Positions 1 through 8,571 of a stretch of 64,000 bases of DNA are shown here, in pieces. Every line of letters begins with the position of its first letter. Positions within the stretch are counted from its first letter, which is position 1. The stretch lies in NCBI GenBank assembly GCA_963743575.1, contig CAVUQC010000002.1, forward strand, positions 372,001 through 436,000, given 5' to 3'. Both the position numbers and the translations under genes were made by a program. The stretch comes from DASUPK01 sp963743575 (GTDB lineage Bacteria; Actinomycetota; Thermoleophilia; Solirubrobacterales; 70-9). The notes under the pieces were generated by a model. That model was not told where the DNA came from and did not search any database. It saw nothing but the letters and a program-made list of their open reading frames with translations.

Positions 1-1405
1 CCTCCTCGAGCTGGGAGGCGACCCTCAGCAGGATGTCCTCGCGGCCGAGCGGCGCGACCAGCTGGACGCCGATCGGAAGCCCCTCCTCGCTCCAACCCAG
101 GGGCAGCGAGATGGCCGGCTGGCCCGTCGCGTTGATCAGCGCGCAGAAAGCCGCAGTCACCTCACCCCGGTGAATCGTGTTCAGCGGGTCGTCGCCGTCG
201 GTGTCGAAGCTCCCCAGCGGAGCAGGCAGCTCCCCCATCGTGGGCGTCAGAAGTAGGTCGTGGCCGGAGTCGAACCAGATCCCGAGCATCCGCCCGATCG
301 CATGATGCTGGCTCACCGCGGCCAGGTACTGGCCCGAGTGGCGCCTCCGGCCCTCCGCCGCCATCGCCCAGGTGAGCGGCTCGACGTCATCAGGCCCGAG
401 CTCCCGGCCGAGAAGGATCCCGAACTGGTCGAGGATCTCCGTCTGGCCGGCGTACCAGCGCGTCAGGAACGTCTCAACGAGGTCGAAGCTCGGATCCAGC
501 TGGGGAACCTCCTCATCTAAGGAGTGGCCGAGGCCTTCGAGCATCGTGGCCGCCTCGCGGGTGGCCGCGACGACCGCGGGGTGCACCTCCACTTGGGGGA
601 CACCGATCGGATCGGTCAGCACCGTGATCCTCAGCGATCCGGGATCGGCACCGAGCTCCTCCACGAATGGCCGCAGAGGCGCCGGCGCGACGTATGGATC
701 CCCCGGCCCGGGACCGTGAGTGGCGTCGAGCGCCGCCGCGACATCGCGGACCGACCGCGAGACGACGTGCTCGACGGTCAGGCCGCTCATCGTGTCGCCG
801 ATCAGCGGGCCGAGCGTGGTCCGCCCCCGGCTCGGCTTGAGGCCCACGAGCCCGCAGCAGCTCGCGGGAATGCGGATCGAGCCCCCGCCGTCGTTCGCGT
901 GGGCGATCGGCACGATGCCGGCGGCGACCGCTGCCGCCGAGCCTCCGCTGGAGCCGCCCGGCGAACGGCCGAGGTCCCACGGATTGTGTGTGGGCCCGTA
1001 TGCCACCGGCTCGGTCGTCGGGACGATGCCGAGCTCTGGCGTGTTCGTCTTTCCGATCGTGACGAAGCCAGCCTCGCGAAAGCGCGAGCCGAGGAAGGTG
1101 TCAACTGGGAGCCGGAAGTCCGCCTCCTTGAGGGCGTTCATCCCCATATGGAGCGGCTGCCCCGCGAGTCCCGCGCCGAGGTCTTTGAACAGGAACGGCA
1201 CTCCCTGGAAGGGCCCATCCGGCACCTCTCCCTTCGATTCCTCGAGCCCCTGTTCGTAGAGCGGGTGGATGATCGCGTTGAGCTCCGGATTGAGCCTCTC
1301 GGCTCGTTCGATCGCGGCGAGCGTGAGCTCCTCCGGGCTCACCTCACCGATCCTCACCAGCTCCGCTTGCGCGGTGGCGTCCAGCCGTGCCAGGTCCTCG
1401 CTCAA
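1..1405 (-). CDS. amidase (amidase-signature family), C-terminus cut by window edge
   Basis: Hydrolyses a carbon-nitrogen amide bond; the substrate cannot be told from sequence. Reading the minus strand from the TTG at 1405 gives about 468 residues without a stop, close to the usual 450-490. The amidase signature is clear: Lys about residue 74 in FLFKDL, the Gly/Ser-rich segment SPGGSSGGSAAA about residues 148-159 with the cis-Ser, and the nucleophile segment DGGGSIRIPAS about residues 172-182. The last visible part (ATGQPAISLPL, then GLPIGVQLVAP) is the normal family C-terminus, so only a few residues are missing. The TTG start overlaps the dapB stop as TTGA and has a GGAGGA ribosome site, so it is translationally coupled to dapB. 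A GatA role is not indicated because gatB and gatC are not nearby. Confidence 0.9.
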   Translation of the reverse strand, partial: MSEDLARLDATAQAELVRIGEVSPEELTLAAIERAERLNPELNAIIHPLYEQGLEESKGEVPDGPFQGVPFLFKDLGAGLAGQPLHMGMNALKEADFRLPVDTFLGSRFREAGFVTIGKTNTPELGIVPTTEPVAYGPTHNPWDLGRSPGGSSGGSAAAVAAGIVPIAHANDGGGSIRIPASCCGLVGLKPSRGRTTLGPLIGDTMSGLTVEHVVSRSVRDVAAALDATHGPGPGDPYVAPAPLRPFVEELGADPGSLRITVLTDPIGVPQVEVHPAVVAATREAATMLEGLGHSLDEEVPQLDPSFDLVETFLTRWYAGQTEILDQFGILLGRELGPDDVEPLTWAMAAEGRRRHSGQYLAAVSQHHAIGRMLGIWFDSGHDLLLTPTMGELPAPLGSFDTDGDDPLNTIHRGEVTAAFCALINATGQPAISLPLGWSEEGLPIGVQLVAPLGREDILLRVASQLEE

Positions 1406-2082
1406 AGCAGTTCCTCCAGTCCGATTACGAAGCGTTCAGGCAGGTCCGCGACCTTGCGGACCGCCAACAGAACGCCGGGCATGAAGCTCGACCGGTCGAT
1501 CGAGTCGTGGCGGATCGAGAGCGTCTGGCCCTCTCCGCCGAAGGTCACCTCCTGATGGGCGACGAGGCCAGGGAGGCGCACCGAATGGATCGGCTCGTGG
1601 ACGTTCCCGCCCGCCTCGCCGATCAGCTTCGCGGTCCGCTTGGCTGTGCCCGACGGTGCGTCCTTCTTGTGCTCGCCGTGCAGCTCGATGATCTCCGCCT
1701 CGGGCATGTGCGGGGCGATCAGCTTCGCGGCCTCCATCATCAGGACGGCGCCGATCGCGAAGTTGGGGGCGACGAAGCAGTTCGCCTCGCTGTCGGCGCG
1801 CAACACGGCCGCCTTCAACTCGTCGAGGTCGAAGCCGGTGCTGCCAACCACGGCGTGGACCCCGGCCTCGATCGCACCGGAGACATTCGCCGGCGCCGCA
1901 TTCGGCGTGGTGAAGTCGACCAGCACGTCGGCGCCCTCGAGCACGTCCTGCACCGAGGTATCGAGCGCCGGGTCGGCACGGCCGACCAGCTCCATGTCAT
2001 CGGCGCCCTCAACCGCCTCGCAGGTGGTCTCCCCCATGCGCCCGGCAGCGCCGGAGACGACCACCTTGATCGGATCGGCCAT
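1402..2082 (-). CDS. dapB: 4-hydroxy-tetrahydrodipicolinate reductase
   Basis: Reduces hydroxy-tetrahydrodipicolinate with NAD(P)H in the lysine/diaminopimelate pathway, cytoplasmic. At 226 residues it is slightly short for the family (about 240-270). The N-terminal Rossmann motif is VVVSGAAGRMG (residues 7-17). The family signature appears as ELHGEHKKDAPSGTA (about residues 132-146), which carries the catalytic His/Lys segment, although the usual HH pair reads HG. It lies downstream of pnp and the M16 peptidase, a gene order common in actinobacteria (pnp - M16 - dapB). Its TGA stop overlaps the TTG start of the amidase. Confidence 0.95.
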   Translation of the reverse strand: MADPIKVVVSGAAGRMGETTCEAVEGADDMELVGRADPALDTSVQDVLEGADVLVDFTTPNAAPANVSGAIEAGVHAVVGSTGFDLDELKAAVLRADSEANCFVAPNFAIGAVLMMEAAKLIAPHMPEAEIIELHGEHKKDAPSGTAKRTAKLIGEAGGNVHEPIHSVRLPGLVAHQEVTFGGEGQTLSIRHDSIDRSSFMPGVLLAVRKVADLPERFVIGLEELL

Positions 2083-2091
2083 CGGGCGATC

Positions 2092-2535
2092 TTATGGGGC
2101 TTCGATTCCGCGGAACCACTCTGCGAGCGCGTCAAGCCCCCGGCTCTGCGTCTCGCCGCCGCCGAGGCCACCGAGGATCTTGCCCTCACCGCGCATCAGC
2201 ATGAGCTTCAGCTTCTCGCCATCGCTCGTCTGGATCTGAAGCCGGACGGCTGCGTGATCGAGGATCGCCGTGTCGACGTTGATCCAGCCGCCTCCGGCCG
2301 GCCCGGCCTTCGCCGAAGCGACCTGCTCGGGGAGGATCGACTGGATGGGGCCGTCGGGATTCCCCCGCCGGTCGAGCGGCTGAAGGAGCAGCCGCCGGTC
2401 GGTCGTCCCAATCACCGCGGAGCCACCCTTGAACATGCCCTTCTGCTGCGAGGCGATGCACAGCCCGCGCAGCTCCTCCCCACCCTCCAGGTTCGTCTCG
2501 AGGCCGGGCCGGTACTTCGAATCGAGGTCCGCCAT
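2092..2535 (-). CDS. hypothetical protein, PH-domain-like
   Basis: 147-residue soluble protein with no signal peptide or membrane segment. The central stretch (AVIGTTDRRLLLQ, about residues 41-53, then a series of short beta segments) resembles bacterial PH-like domains, in which a conserved TDRRLL-type motif marks a beta hairpin. This is a weak fold-level guess. A glycine-rich turn (GEGKILGGLGGGE) precedes a C-terminal helix. It sits in the pnp - M16 - dapB operon, 9 bases upstream of dapB, so it is probably cotranscribed. Function unknown. Confidence 0.75.
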   Translation of the reverse strand: MADLDSKYRPGLETNLEGGEELRGLCIASQQKGMFKGGSAVIGTTDRRLLLQPLDRRGNPDGPIQSILPEQVASAKAGPAGGGWINVDTAILDHAAVRLQIQTSDGEKLKLMLMRGEGKILGGLGGGETQSRGLDALAEWFRGIEAP

Positions 2536-2541
2536 CGCCCG

Positions 2542-2968
2542 CTAGTCCTCGAGGCCTGCAGCCCGCAGGGCGTCGGCTGGTTCCCAGTACGCCTTCAGGT
2601 GAACCACCTTGCCGCCCCTGAAGGTCCAGACGTAGGCGACCGATTCATCGAACTTCAGGTCCGTGTGCTCAGTGACGGCATGGAGCCGATGGATGGAGAC
2701 GAGCCGATCCTGTGTTCCGACGACGCGCTCCAGGTCGACCGTCATGGTCTTGAAGGGCTCGAGCCAGCGCTCCGTTGCCCTGGCGAGGCCGTCGTACCCT
2801 CGGTACACCTCGCCGGCATGGTCGGGGCAGGATGGTGTCCTCGTAACCCATGTCCGGATCGAACAGGGATGCTCCGCGAGGCTGGCCTCGTTTCCAGGCA
2901 TCCAGATCGGCCTGGGGATCCCAGTTCTCCAGGAACTCGCGAAGGGCATCAGCATCCTCCTCGGACAT
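2542..2968 (-). pseudogene. SnoaL/NTF2-like protein, disrupted by a one-base frameshift
   Basis: Two overlapping frames together make one SnoaL-like polypeptide of about 142 residues. Frame A starts with ATG at 2968 (MSEEDADALREFLENWDP...) and is sensible through GYEDTILP near 2828. Frame B is sensible from DHAGEVYRGYDGLAR (about 2823) to the stop at 2542, and includes the family's FRGGKVVHLKAYWEP C-terminal strand. Moving from A to B needs one base less in the GGGG run at 2824-2827 (CCCC on the coding strand). That points to a single-base insertion, either a real lesion or a homopolymer error in the assembly. SnoaL-like proteins are small alpha+beta barrel proteins of varied function. It lies between the M16 peptidase and the PH-like gene in the same operon. 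Confidence 0.75.
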
Positions 2969-3004
2969 CCGGGACGCAGTATCCCGGCAATTCGCGCCCT
3001 GACG

Positions 3005-4279
3005 CTAGGCCGCGAGAACTTCGCTGACCGGCGCCAGCGCCGAGCGGAAGCGATCCTCGTCCGGGGCGATCGCTGCGGCCGACAGCGAGTCGGGGGAGTA
3101 GAGCTCGCGAGCGAGCTCTGCAACGTCCTGCGAGGTGACCGCATCGACCTTCTCGAGCAGCTCGTCGAGCGTCAGCAGGGGTGTCCCGAAGAGGAGCGAC
3201 TTGCCGATCCGGCCCATGCGGGCCGCGGTCGACTCCGAGGAGAGGACCATCCGGCCCTTGATGTGCTCCTTGGCCCGACCGAGCTCGTCGTCGGTGATCC
3301 CGTCGGCGTGGATGGAGCCCAGCTCACGGCCGATGATCTCGCATGCCTCCTGGACGTTGTCCTGACGGGTGCCGACGTAGAGGCCGATCATGCCGCTGTC
3401 CACGTATTGCTGGGTGTAGGAGCCGACCGAGTAGGCGAGCCCGCGCTTCTCGCGCACCTCGCGGAAGAGGCGTGACGAGGTTGAGCCGCCGAAGACGGCG
3501 TCGAGGATGCTGAGCGCGTAGCGGCGGTCGTCGCTGCGGTCAATGCCCGCTCCGCCGAAGCAGATGTGGAACTGCTCGGTGTCCTTCTGCTGGAAGGCCA
3601 CCTGGGGGCCGTCGACCTCGGGCGCCTCGAGCGGGGGCCCGCTGACCTCGGCCGTCGACGGCTCGACGTGCCGCTTGCTGAGCTCGACGATCTGCTTGTG
3701 GTCGACGTTGCCCGCTGCCGCGACGACGATGTTCGCCCCGGTGTAGTGAGCCCGGTGGTAGGCGTCGATATCCGGGATCGGGATCGAGCTGATCACCTCA
3801 GCCTCACCGAGGACCCTGCGGCCCAGCGGATGACCGCCGAAGACGGCGCGGTCGAGTACGTCGTGGACCTTGTCCTGCGGCTCGTCCTCGTACATGGCGA
3901 TCTCCTCCAGCACCACCTCGCGCTCGGAGTCGATCTCCGGATAGGTCGGACCGAGCAGCATCTCGGCGAGCAGGTCGAACGCCTCATCAGTGTGGGTGTC
4001 GAGGAACCGCGCGTAGAGGTTCGTCGACTCCTTGCCGGTGGCCGCATTGACCGCGGCGCCGAGGCCATCGAAGACCTCCGCGATCTCGATCGCCGAGTAG
4101 CGCTTCGTCCCCTTGAAGAGCAGGTGCTCGAGGAAATGCGAGACGCCGGCCTGCGCCGGCGTCTCGTCCCTCGAGCCTGTCCGAACCCAGAGCCCCAGGG
4201 CCACCGACCTCACCGAGGGCACTGCCTCGGTGACGACCCGTATCCCGGAGTCGAGTTCGGTTATCTGGGCGTCAGCCAC
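3005..4279 (-). CDS. M16 family zinc metallopeptidase (processing-peptidase-like)
   Basis: Zinc-dependent peptidase of the pitrilysin/insulinase type, 424 residues, as usual for the bacterial MPP-beta-like group. The inverted zinc motif HxxEH is HFLEH at residues 48-52 of this start. The downstream acidic ligand region is REVVLEEIAMYEDEP, and the C-terminal half has the inactive-repeat RexxREKRGLAYSV segment typical of the family. The longest reading frame starts at 4453, but its first 58 residues are Ala/Arg-rich and overlap pnp. The GTG at 4279, 10 bases after the pnp stop, is the natural start. pnp followed by an M16 peptidase is a conserved actinobacterial pair. The substrate is unknown. 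Confidence 0.92.
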   Translation of the reverse strand: MADAQITELDSGIRVVTEAVPSVRSVALGLWVRTGSRDETPAQAGVSHFLEHLLFKGTKRYSAIEIAEVFDGLGAAVNAATGKESTNLYARFLDTHTDEAFDLLAEMLLGPTYPEIDSEREVVLEEIAMYEDEPQDKVHDVLDRAVFGGHPLGRRVLGEAEVISSIPIPDIDAYHRAHYTGANIVVAAAGNVDHKQIVELSKRHVEPSTAEVSGPPLEAPEVDGPQVAFQQKDTEQFHICFGGAGIDRSDDRRYALSILDAVFGGSTSSRLFREVREKRGLAYSVGSYTQQYVDSGMIGLYVGTRQDNVQEACEIIGRELGSIHADGITDDELGRAKEHIKGRMVLSSESTAARMGRIGKSLLFGTPLLTLDELLEKVDAVTSQDVAELARELYSPDSLSAAAIAPDEDRFRSALAPVSEVLAA

Positions 4280-4289
4280 GCGGTCGGGC

Positions 4290-6554
4290 CTAGCGGTCCC
4301 GGCCACCCTGGCGCTCGCGGCGGCGGCCGCCGCCGCCATCACGATCGCGCCTGGGGCCGCCGCGCCCGCCGCCGCCATCGCGGCGCCGGCTGGGCGGACC
4401 CGGGTCACCGGTGCCGACGCCGGCGAGCTCCTCGGCCGACTTGCCCTCGACATCGGGGTCAGCGGTGAGCCGCAGGCCGATCCGGCCTCGCTCCTTGTCG
4501 ACCTCGACCACGGTGACGTCTATCTCGTCGCCCTGGTTGAGGACCTCCTCGACCGTGCCGACCCGCTCGCCCGGCTTCACGTTGGAGATGTGAAGCAGGC
4601 CGTCGGTGCCCTTGCTGAGCTCGACGAATGCGCCGAAGTTGGTGGTCTTGACCACCTTGCCTCCGGTGTAGCGATCGCCGATCTCAGCGTCCTTGGTCAT
4701 CGACGTGATCCGATCCGCGAGCGCGTCGACCCTCTCGCCGGTCGGGGCGTAGAGGCGCACCGTGCCGTCGTCGTCGACGTCGATCTCGGCCTCGAACTCC
4801 TCTGAGAGGCCGCGGATCGTCTCGCCGCCCTTGCCGATCAGGGCGCCGATCTTCTCCGGATCGATCTTGATCGAGGTGATCTTCGGCGCGAACTGTGAAA
4901 GCTCCTCGCGCGGATGATCAATCGTCTCGGCCATCTTCCCGAGGATGAACTGGCGGCCCTTGTTGGCCTGCTCCAGAGCGTCCTTGAGGATCTCCAGCGT
5001 GACGCCGGTGATCTTGATGTCCATCTGGAGGGCGGTGATGCCCTCCGATGTCCCGGCGACCTTGAAGTCCATGTCGCCCAGGTGGTCCTCCACGCCCGCG
5101 ATGTCGGTGAGGACGACGTAGTCGTCGCCCTCCTTGATCAGCCCCATCGCGACGCCGGCGACCGGTGCGGTGACCGGCACGCCCGCTGCCTGCAGCGCCA
5201 TCGAGGACGCGCAGACGGAGCCCATGGACGAGGACCCGTTCGACTCCAGCGTGTCTGAGACCACGCGGATCACATACGGGAACGCCTCCTCATCCGGGAT
5301 CGTGGCCTGGAGCGCCCGCTCGGCGAGCGCGCCGTGACCGATGTCGCGGCGCTTCGGGCCGCGCATGAAACCGGCCTCCCCGACCGAGAAGGGCGGGAAG
5401 TTGTAGTGGTGCCAGAACCGCTTGGTCTCCTGCAGGCCGAGGTTGTCGACCTTCATGTCCATGCGGGTGGTGCCGAGCGCGACGTTGGAGAGGATCTGCG
5501 TCTCGCCGCGCGTGAAAAGCGCAGAGCCGTGCGAACGCGGTGAGATGTCGATCTCGGTCTCGATCGGCCGGATCTCATCTTGGGCGCGGCCGTCGGGACG
5601 CTTCTTGTCAACGGCGATCGCCTTGCGGATGGTGTCCTTCTCCAGCGCATCGAAGGCGGTGGAAACGTCGGCCCGCTTGGCCGCGGCTTCCTCGTCGTCG
5701 CTGTCGGGCGCGTGCTGCGCGACGACCTCTTCCTTGACCCTGTCGATCGCCTCGTAGCGCTCGAGCTTGCCCTCGGTGGCGATGGCATCGACCAGCGCCT
5801 GCCCATGGGAGCTCTTGATGGCGTCGTAGAGGGCCGAGTCGATCTCCGGCTCCTCGATCTCCAGCTTCTCCTTGCCGGCCTTCTCGCGGAGCTCCTCCAT
5901 CGTCGCGACGAGCTTCTTGATCTCAGAATGTGCGATGTCGAGCGCATCCAGGATCTCGGCCTCGGTGACGCCGTCGGCGCCGGCCTCGACCATCAGGATC
6001 GCCTCGTCGGTGCCCGACACGATCAGGTCGAGATCGAGCTCCTCGAGCCTCTCCTCCTCCGGATTGACGACGAAGTCGCCGTCGAGCTTTCCGATCCGGA
6101 CGGCGCCGACGTGCTTGGCGACGGGGATCTCGGAGATGGCGAGCGCGGCGGAAGCGCCGTTCATCGCCAGGATGTCGTAGGGGTGGACGTGGTCCACGGA
6201 GAGCGGCTGGGAGACCAGCTGGGTCTCGCGATGCCAGCCCTTCGGGAAGAGCGGGCGAATCGGACGGTCGATCATCCGCGCGGTCAGCGTGGCCTTCTCT
6301 CCTGCCCTTGCCTCGCGGCGGAAGAATGAGCCGGGGATCTTGCCCGCGGCGTAGTGCTTCTCCTCGACGTCAACGGTGAGGGGCAGAAAATCGACGTCGC
6401 GGTCGTTGCCCGCGGTCGCCGTGCAGAGGACCATCGTGTCGCCGGAGCGCACCACAACGGCGCCGCTGGCCTGACGGGCAAGCTTTCCGGTCTCGAAGGA
6501 GATCTCCTGGTCGCCTACCTCCACCGATACGCGGCTTACTTCGAACATACTCAT
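4290..6554 (-). CDS. pnp: polyribonucleotide nucleotidyltransferase (PNPase)
   Basis: 3'-to-5' phosphorolytic exoribonuclease and RNA-tailing enzyme; a trimeric degradosome component. The protein is 754 residues: two RNase PH domains (about 10-560, with the second core motif MGSVCASSMALQAAGVPV), a KH domain (TSIKIDPEKIGALIGKGGE), and an S1 domain (KVVKTTNFGAFVELSKGTDG). It ends in a Gly/Arg-rich RGG-like tail of about 40 residues. The start is the ATG at 6554 (MSMFEVSRVSVEVG); the longer frame to 6641 adds residues that do not fit the family. A perfect hairpin lies just before the ribosome site, recalling the processed pnp leaders known elsewhere. Confidence 0.97.
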   Translation of the reverse strand: MSMFEVSRVSVEVGDQEISFETGKLARQASGAVVVRSGDTMVLCTATAGNDRDVDFLPLTVDVEEKHYAAGKIPGSFFRREARAGEKATLTARMIDRPIRPLFPKGWHRETQLVSQPLSVDHVHPYDILAMNGASAALAISEIPVAKHVGAVRIGKLDGDFVVNPEEERLEELDLDLIVSGTDEAILMVEAGADGVTEAEILDALDIAHSEIKKLVATMEELREKAGKEKLEIEEPEIDSALYDAIKSSHGQALVDAIATEGKLERYEAIDRVKEEVVAQHAPDSDDEEAAAKRADVSTAFDALEKDTIRKAIAVDKKRPDGRAQDEIRPIETEIDISPRSHGSALFTRGETQILSNVALGTTRMDMKVDNLGLQETKRFWHHYNFPPFSVGEAGFMRGPKRRDIGHGALAERALQATIPDEEAFPYVIRVVSDTLESNGSSSMGSVCASSMALQAAGVPVTAPVAGVAMGLIKEGDDYVVLTDIAGVEDHLGDMDFKVAGTSEGITALQMDIKITGVTLEILKDALEQANKGRQFILGKMAETIDHPREELSQFAPKITSIKIDPEKIGALIGKGGETIRGLSEEFEAEIDVDDDGTVRLYAPTGERVDALADRITSMTKDAEIGDRYTGGKVVKTTNFGAFVELSKGTDGLLHISNVKPGERVGTVEEVLNQGDEIDVTVVEVDKERGRIGLRLTADPDVEGKSAEELAGVGTGDPGPPSRRRDGGGGRGGPRRDRDGGGGRRRERQGGRDR

Positions 6555-6570
6555 ATGTCTTGTTCCCTTC

Positions 6571-6589
6571 GGCCGCCCGGTTGGCGGCC
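6571..6589 (-). promoter_or_regulatory. hairpin in the pnp 5' leader
   Basis: A 7-base perfect inverted repeat (GGCCGCC/GGCGGCC, 5-base loop) lies directly before the GAAGGGAA ribosome-binding region and 16 bases before the pnp start. In E. coli a leader hairpin of pnp is cut by RNase III for autoregulation. A similar role here is inference. Confidence 0.45.
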
Positions 6590-6654
6590 TTTCGCTTAAG
6601 AACTCTCGTTCTCTGTCCCGCGGGATGGTAGCGACTGCCATCAGCCCTCCGAGA

Positions 6655-6684
6655 TTGAATTGCGGTGCGGCTGGGCCATAGAGT
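6655..6684 (+). promoter_or_regulatory. promoter of the secreted protein at 6723
   Basis: TTGAAT at 6655-6660 and TAGAGT at 6679-6684 with an 18-base spacer, about 39 bases before the ATG. It points away from pnp, so the two genes are divergently transcribed. Confidence 0.5.
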
Positions 6685-6722
6685 CGAGACGAATCTCGTC
6701 CAACGAATCAAGGGAGAAGGAC

Positions 6723-7205
6723 ATGTCTCGACTATTTCGAAGGCGACCGTCCCCTGCGCTCGCCGTGGCCGTCGCGGCCATGGTGGTGGCGGTGGCGGGA
6801 GTCGCGGTTGCAGGCCCGATCGCCCACCAGAGCATCGGGAAGGCGAAGGTGAAGAACATCGCGCGCAACATCGCCGGCCAGGAGATCGCCAAGAGCGCGC
6901 TCTCCAAGACCTCGGTCCGCACGGCGACCGTCGCAGCGAATGGCACGTTGGTCTCCGGTCAGGGGATCACACAGGCGAACGTGAGCAGGGCCTCGACCGG
7001 GCAGTACTGCATCAACGGGCTCTCGCCCGGGCTCAAGAACGCCGTCGTGACCCTCGACTACGCCGAGACTGGCTTCCACACCCAGGTCTACGAGACCGTG
7101 GGTGGCGGCGGCGCCTGCGCCGGGAAGCAGCTCTGGATCTCGACCTACGACAACTCGAACATGTATGCCGACGCGAGATTCCACGTGGCGGTGTTCTCCG
7201 ACTAG
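6723..7205 (+). CDS. secreted hypothetical protein, SPALAVAVAAM family
   Basis: 160 residues. The N-terminus is basic (MSRLFRRRPSPALAV), followed by a hydrophobic stretch to AGVAVAGP, about residues 12-31, that acts as a signal peptide or anchor. The mature part has a helical Lys/Ala-rich segment (IGKAKVKNIARNIAG) and a beta-rich C-terminal half with two Cys residues that could form a disulfide. The start at 6723 has a strong AGGGAGAAGG ribosome site. The N-terminal pattern resembles that of the protein at 12477-13097, so the two are probably members of one expanded family. It is the only plus-strand gene in this part of the window. Its stop shares the palindrome CTAG with the convergent gene's stop. 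Function unknown. Confidence 0.8.
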   Translation: MSRLFRRRPSPALAVAVAAMVVAVAGVAVAGPIAHQSIGKAKVKNIARNIAGQEIAKSALSKTSVRTATVAANGTLVSGQGITQANVSRASTGQYCINGLSPGLKNAVVTLDYAETGFHTQVYETVGGGGACAGKQLWISTYDNSNMYADARFHVAVFSD

Positions 7206-7699
7206 GCGTCAGCCAAAGGAGTCAGAGCTGCGACCAGGTCGCCCTGGAGCGCCTGCCCGTCGACGAACCCGGTCGGCGTCCCGCCGACTCCGGCGCGGAT
7301 TCCGCTGACGAAATCCCGCTCGATCCGCTCGCGGACCGCATCCGAGCGGCCGTCGGCCCGAAACCGCTCGAGATCGAGGCCGAAACGCTCCGCCCGCTCC
7401 CACAGATGCGGGTCGTCGACTCGCCCCCGGTCCGCGTAGAGGGAGTCGCACATCTCCCAGAAGGCGTCCTGGGCTCCGGCGGCCTCGGCTGCGGCGTGCA
7501 AGGCGGGTGCCCGGGGGTGCTTGGACGCCATCGGAAAGTGGCGGAAGCAGAGGCGCAGCGTCAGCTCCCTGATCCTCGCCCAGTCCGCGGCGCAGTAGGG
7601 GCAGCCGAAGTCGGCGTAGACGATCACCTCCACCCCGTCCCCGGTGACGTGATCGTCATCGCCGATCGGCGGGACGGACGCGCTGGTCAGCTCGCTCAT
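7202..7699 (-). CDS. DsbA-like thioredoxin-fold protein
   Basis: 165-residue thioredoxin-fold protein with an active-site CPYC motif (Cys33, Cys36) after a predicted beta strand (VEVIVYADFG), a helical insertion, and the cis-proline segment GGTPTGFVDG near the C-terminus. It has the DSBA/FrnE-like order of elements but no signal peptide, so a cytoplasmic oxidoreductase role is more likely than periplasmic disulfide formation. It is the last gene of a rpsO - peroxiredoxin - MBL - DsbA run: its ATG overlaps the MBL stop as ATGA. The shared context suggests thiol/oxidative stress chemistry. Confidence 0.88.
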   Translation of the reverse strand: MSELTSASVPPIGDDDHVTGDGVEVIVYADFGCPYCAADWARIRELTLRLCFRHFPMASKHPRAPALHAAAEAAGAQDAFWEMCDSLYADRGRVDDPHLWERAERFGLDLERFRADGRSDAVRERIERDFVSGIRAGVGGTPTGFVDGQALQGDLVAALTPLADA

Positions 7700-8571
7700 T
7701 GCGCCAGCACCGTCGCCAGGTTCTCCCGGTGGACCTCCTCGTATGGCGGGTAGTACTTGATCCAGCCGGCCCGGAGCGAATCCTCCATCAACTCCCTGAG
7801 AGGCAGATCGCGGAGCGAGGGCTCCTCCGGGGAGCGCTGCAGGGCCTGGATGTACCGCTCGGTGGCGGTGATCAACCCGGGTCCGTACCCGCCGCTCACG
7901 ATCACGTCCGGATCACCGTGGTTGGGAAGGATCCGATCGGCCCCGAGCGCACGCAGCCGCTCGAGATTCTCCAGGTGCGCATCGAAGCTCTGCGGCTCGT
8001 CGACGTAGGTGACGGTGTCCTCCATCGTGTCTCCGCAGAGCAGCAGGCCCTGCGCCGGGAGCAAGAGCACCGTGGCGTCATCGCTGTGGATGTCCGTATG
8101 GATGAGCTGGACCTGTATCTCCCCGACGGTCAGCTGCAGCTCGTCGGTGTAGGTCCGGGTGGGCAGGATCAGGGGATCGATCGGCGGCGGCCCCTCGAGC
8201 TCGCCCGCTTCGATCTTCAGCCTGAATCGCTCGAGCAGCTCGGCGGTGCGGTCGCAGGAGATCACCTCGCAGTCGCTGAAGACCTCCGTGCCCGCGACGT
8301 GATCGAGATGCCAGTGGCTGAGCACAACGGTGATCTGCCTGACTCCCTCGTCCTCCAGCGTCGAGCGCACGAACCGCGCATGCTCGAGCGAGGTGTGGGT
8401 GTCGTAGACGAGGGCATCCTTTCCGAAGACGATCGCGTAGCTGGCGATCCCAACCGAGAGCGCGCCCTCGTCGACCCAGTTGGTCTCCCGGGCGAAGCGG
8501 TATCCCTCGATGCGGCCGTCGTAGAACGCGTACACGCCCTCGGCGGGGCGAAGAACGCGCGTGTGGTGCAT
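7696..8571 (-). CDS. MBL-fold metallo-hydrolase
   Basis: 291-residue metallo-beta-lactamase-fold protein. The metal motif HxHxDH is HWHLDH (His86, His88, Asp90, His91). Further ligands lie in LLCGDTMED (Asp) and LPNHGDPDV (His). No signal peptide. It overlaps the peroxiredoxin stop by one base (TGATG) and the DsbA-like start by four bases, so it is cotranscribed and translationally coupled with both. Its place between two thiol-redox proteins fits a hydrolase of thioester or sulfur compounds (glyoxalase II or persulfide dioxygenase type). The sequence alone does not decide the substrate. Confidence 0.9.
   Translation of the reverse strand: MHHTRVLRPAEGVYAFYDGRIEGYRFARETNWVDEGALSVGIASYAIVFGKDALVYDTHTSLEHARFVRSTLEDEGVRQITVVLSHWHLDHVAGTEVFSDCEVISCDRTAELLERFRLKIEAGELEGPPPIDPLILPTRTYTDELQLTVGEIQVQLIHTDIHSDDATVLLLPAQGLLLCGDTMEDTVTYVDEPQSFDAHLENLERLRALGADRILPNHGDPDVIVSGGYGPGLITATERYIQALQRSPEEPSLRDLPLRELMEDSLRAGWIKYYPPYEEVHRENLATVLAQ

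Noticed and set aside
1387..3027. 546-codon plus-strand frame across dapB and neighbours
   Set aside because: It spans several well-supported minus-strand genes and their intergenic gaps; composition is that of an antisense shadow.
4280..4453. 58-residue N-terminal extension of the M16 peptidase
   Set aside because: Overlaps the end of pnp in another frame and is Ala/Arg low complexity; the GTG at 4279 gives a normal protein.
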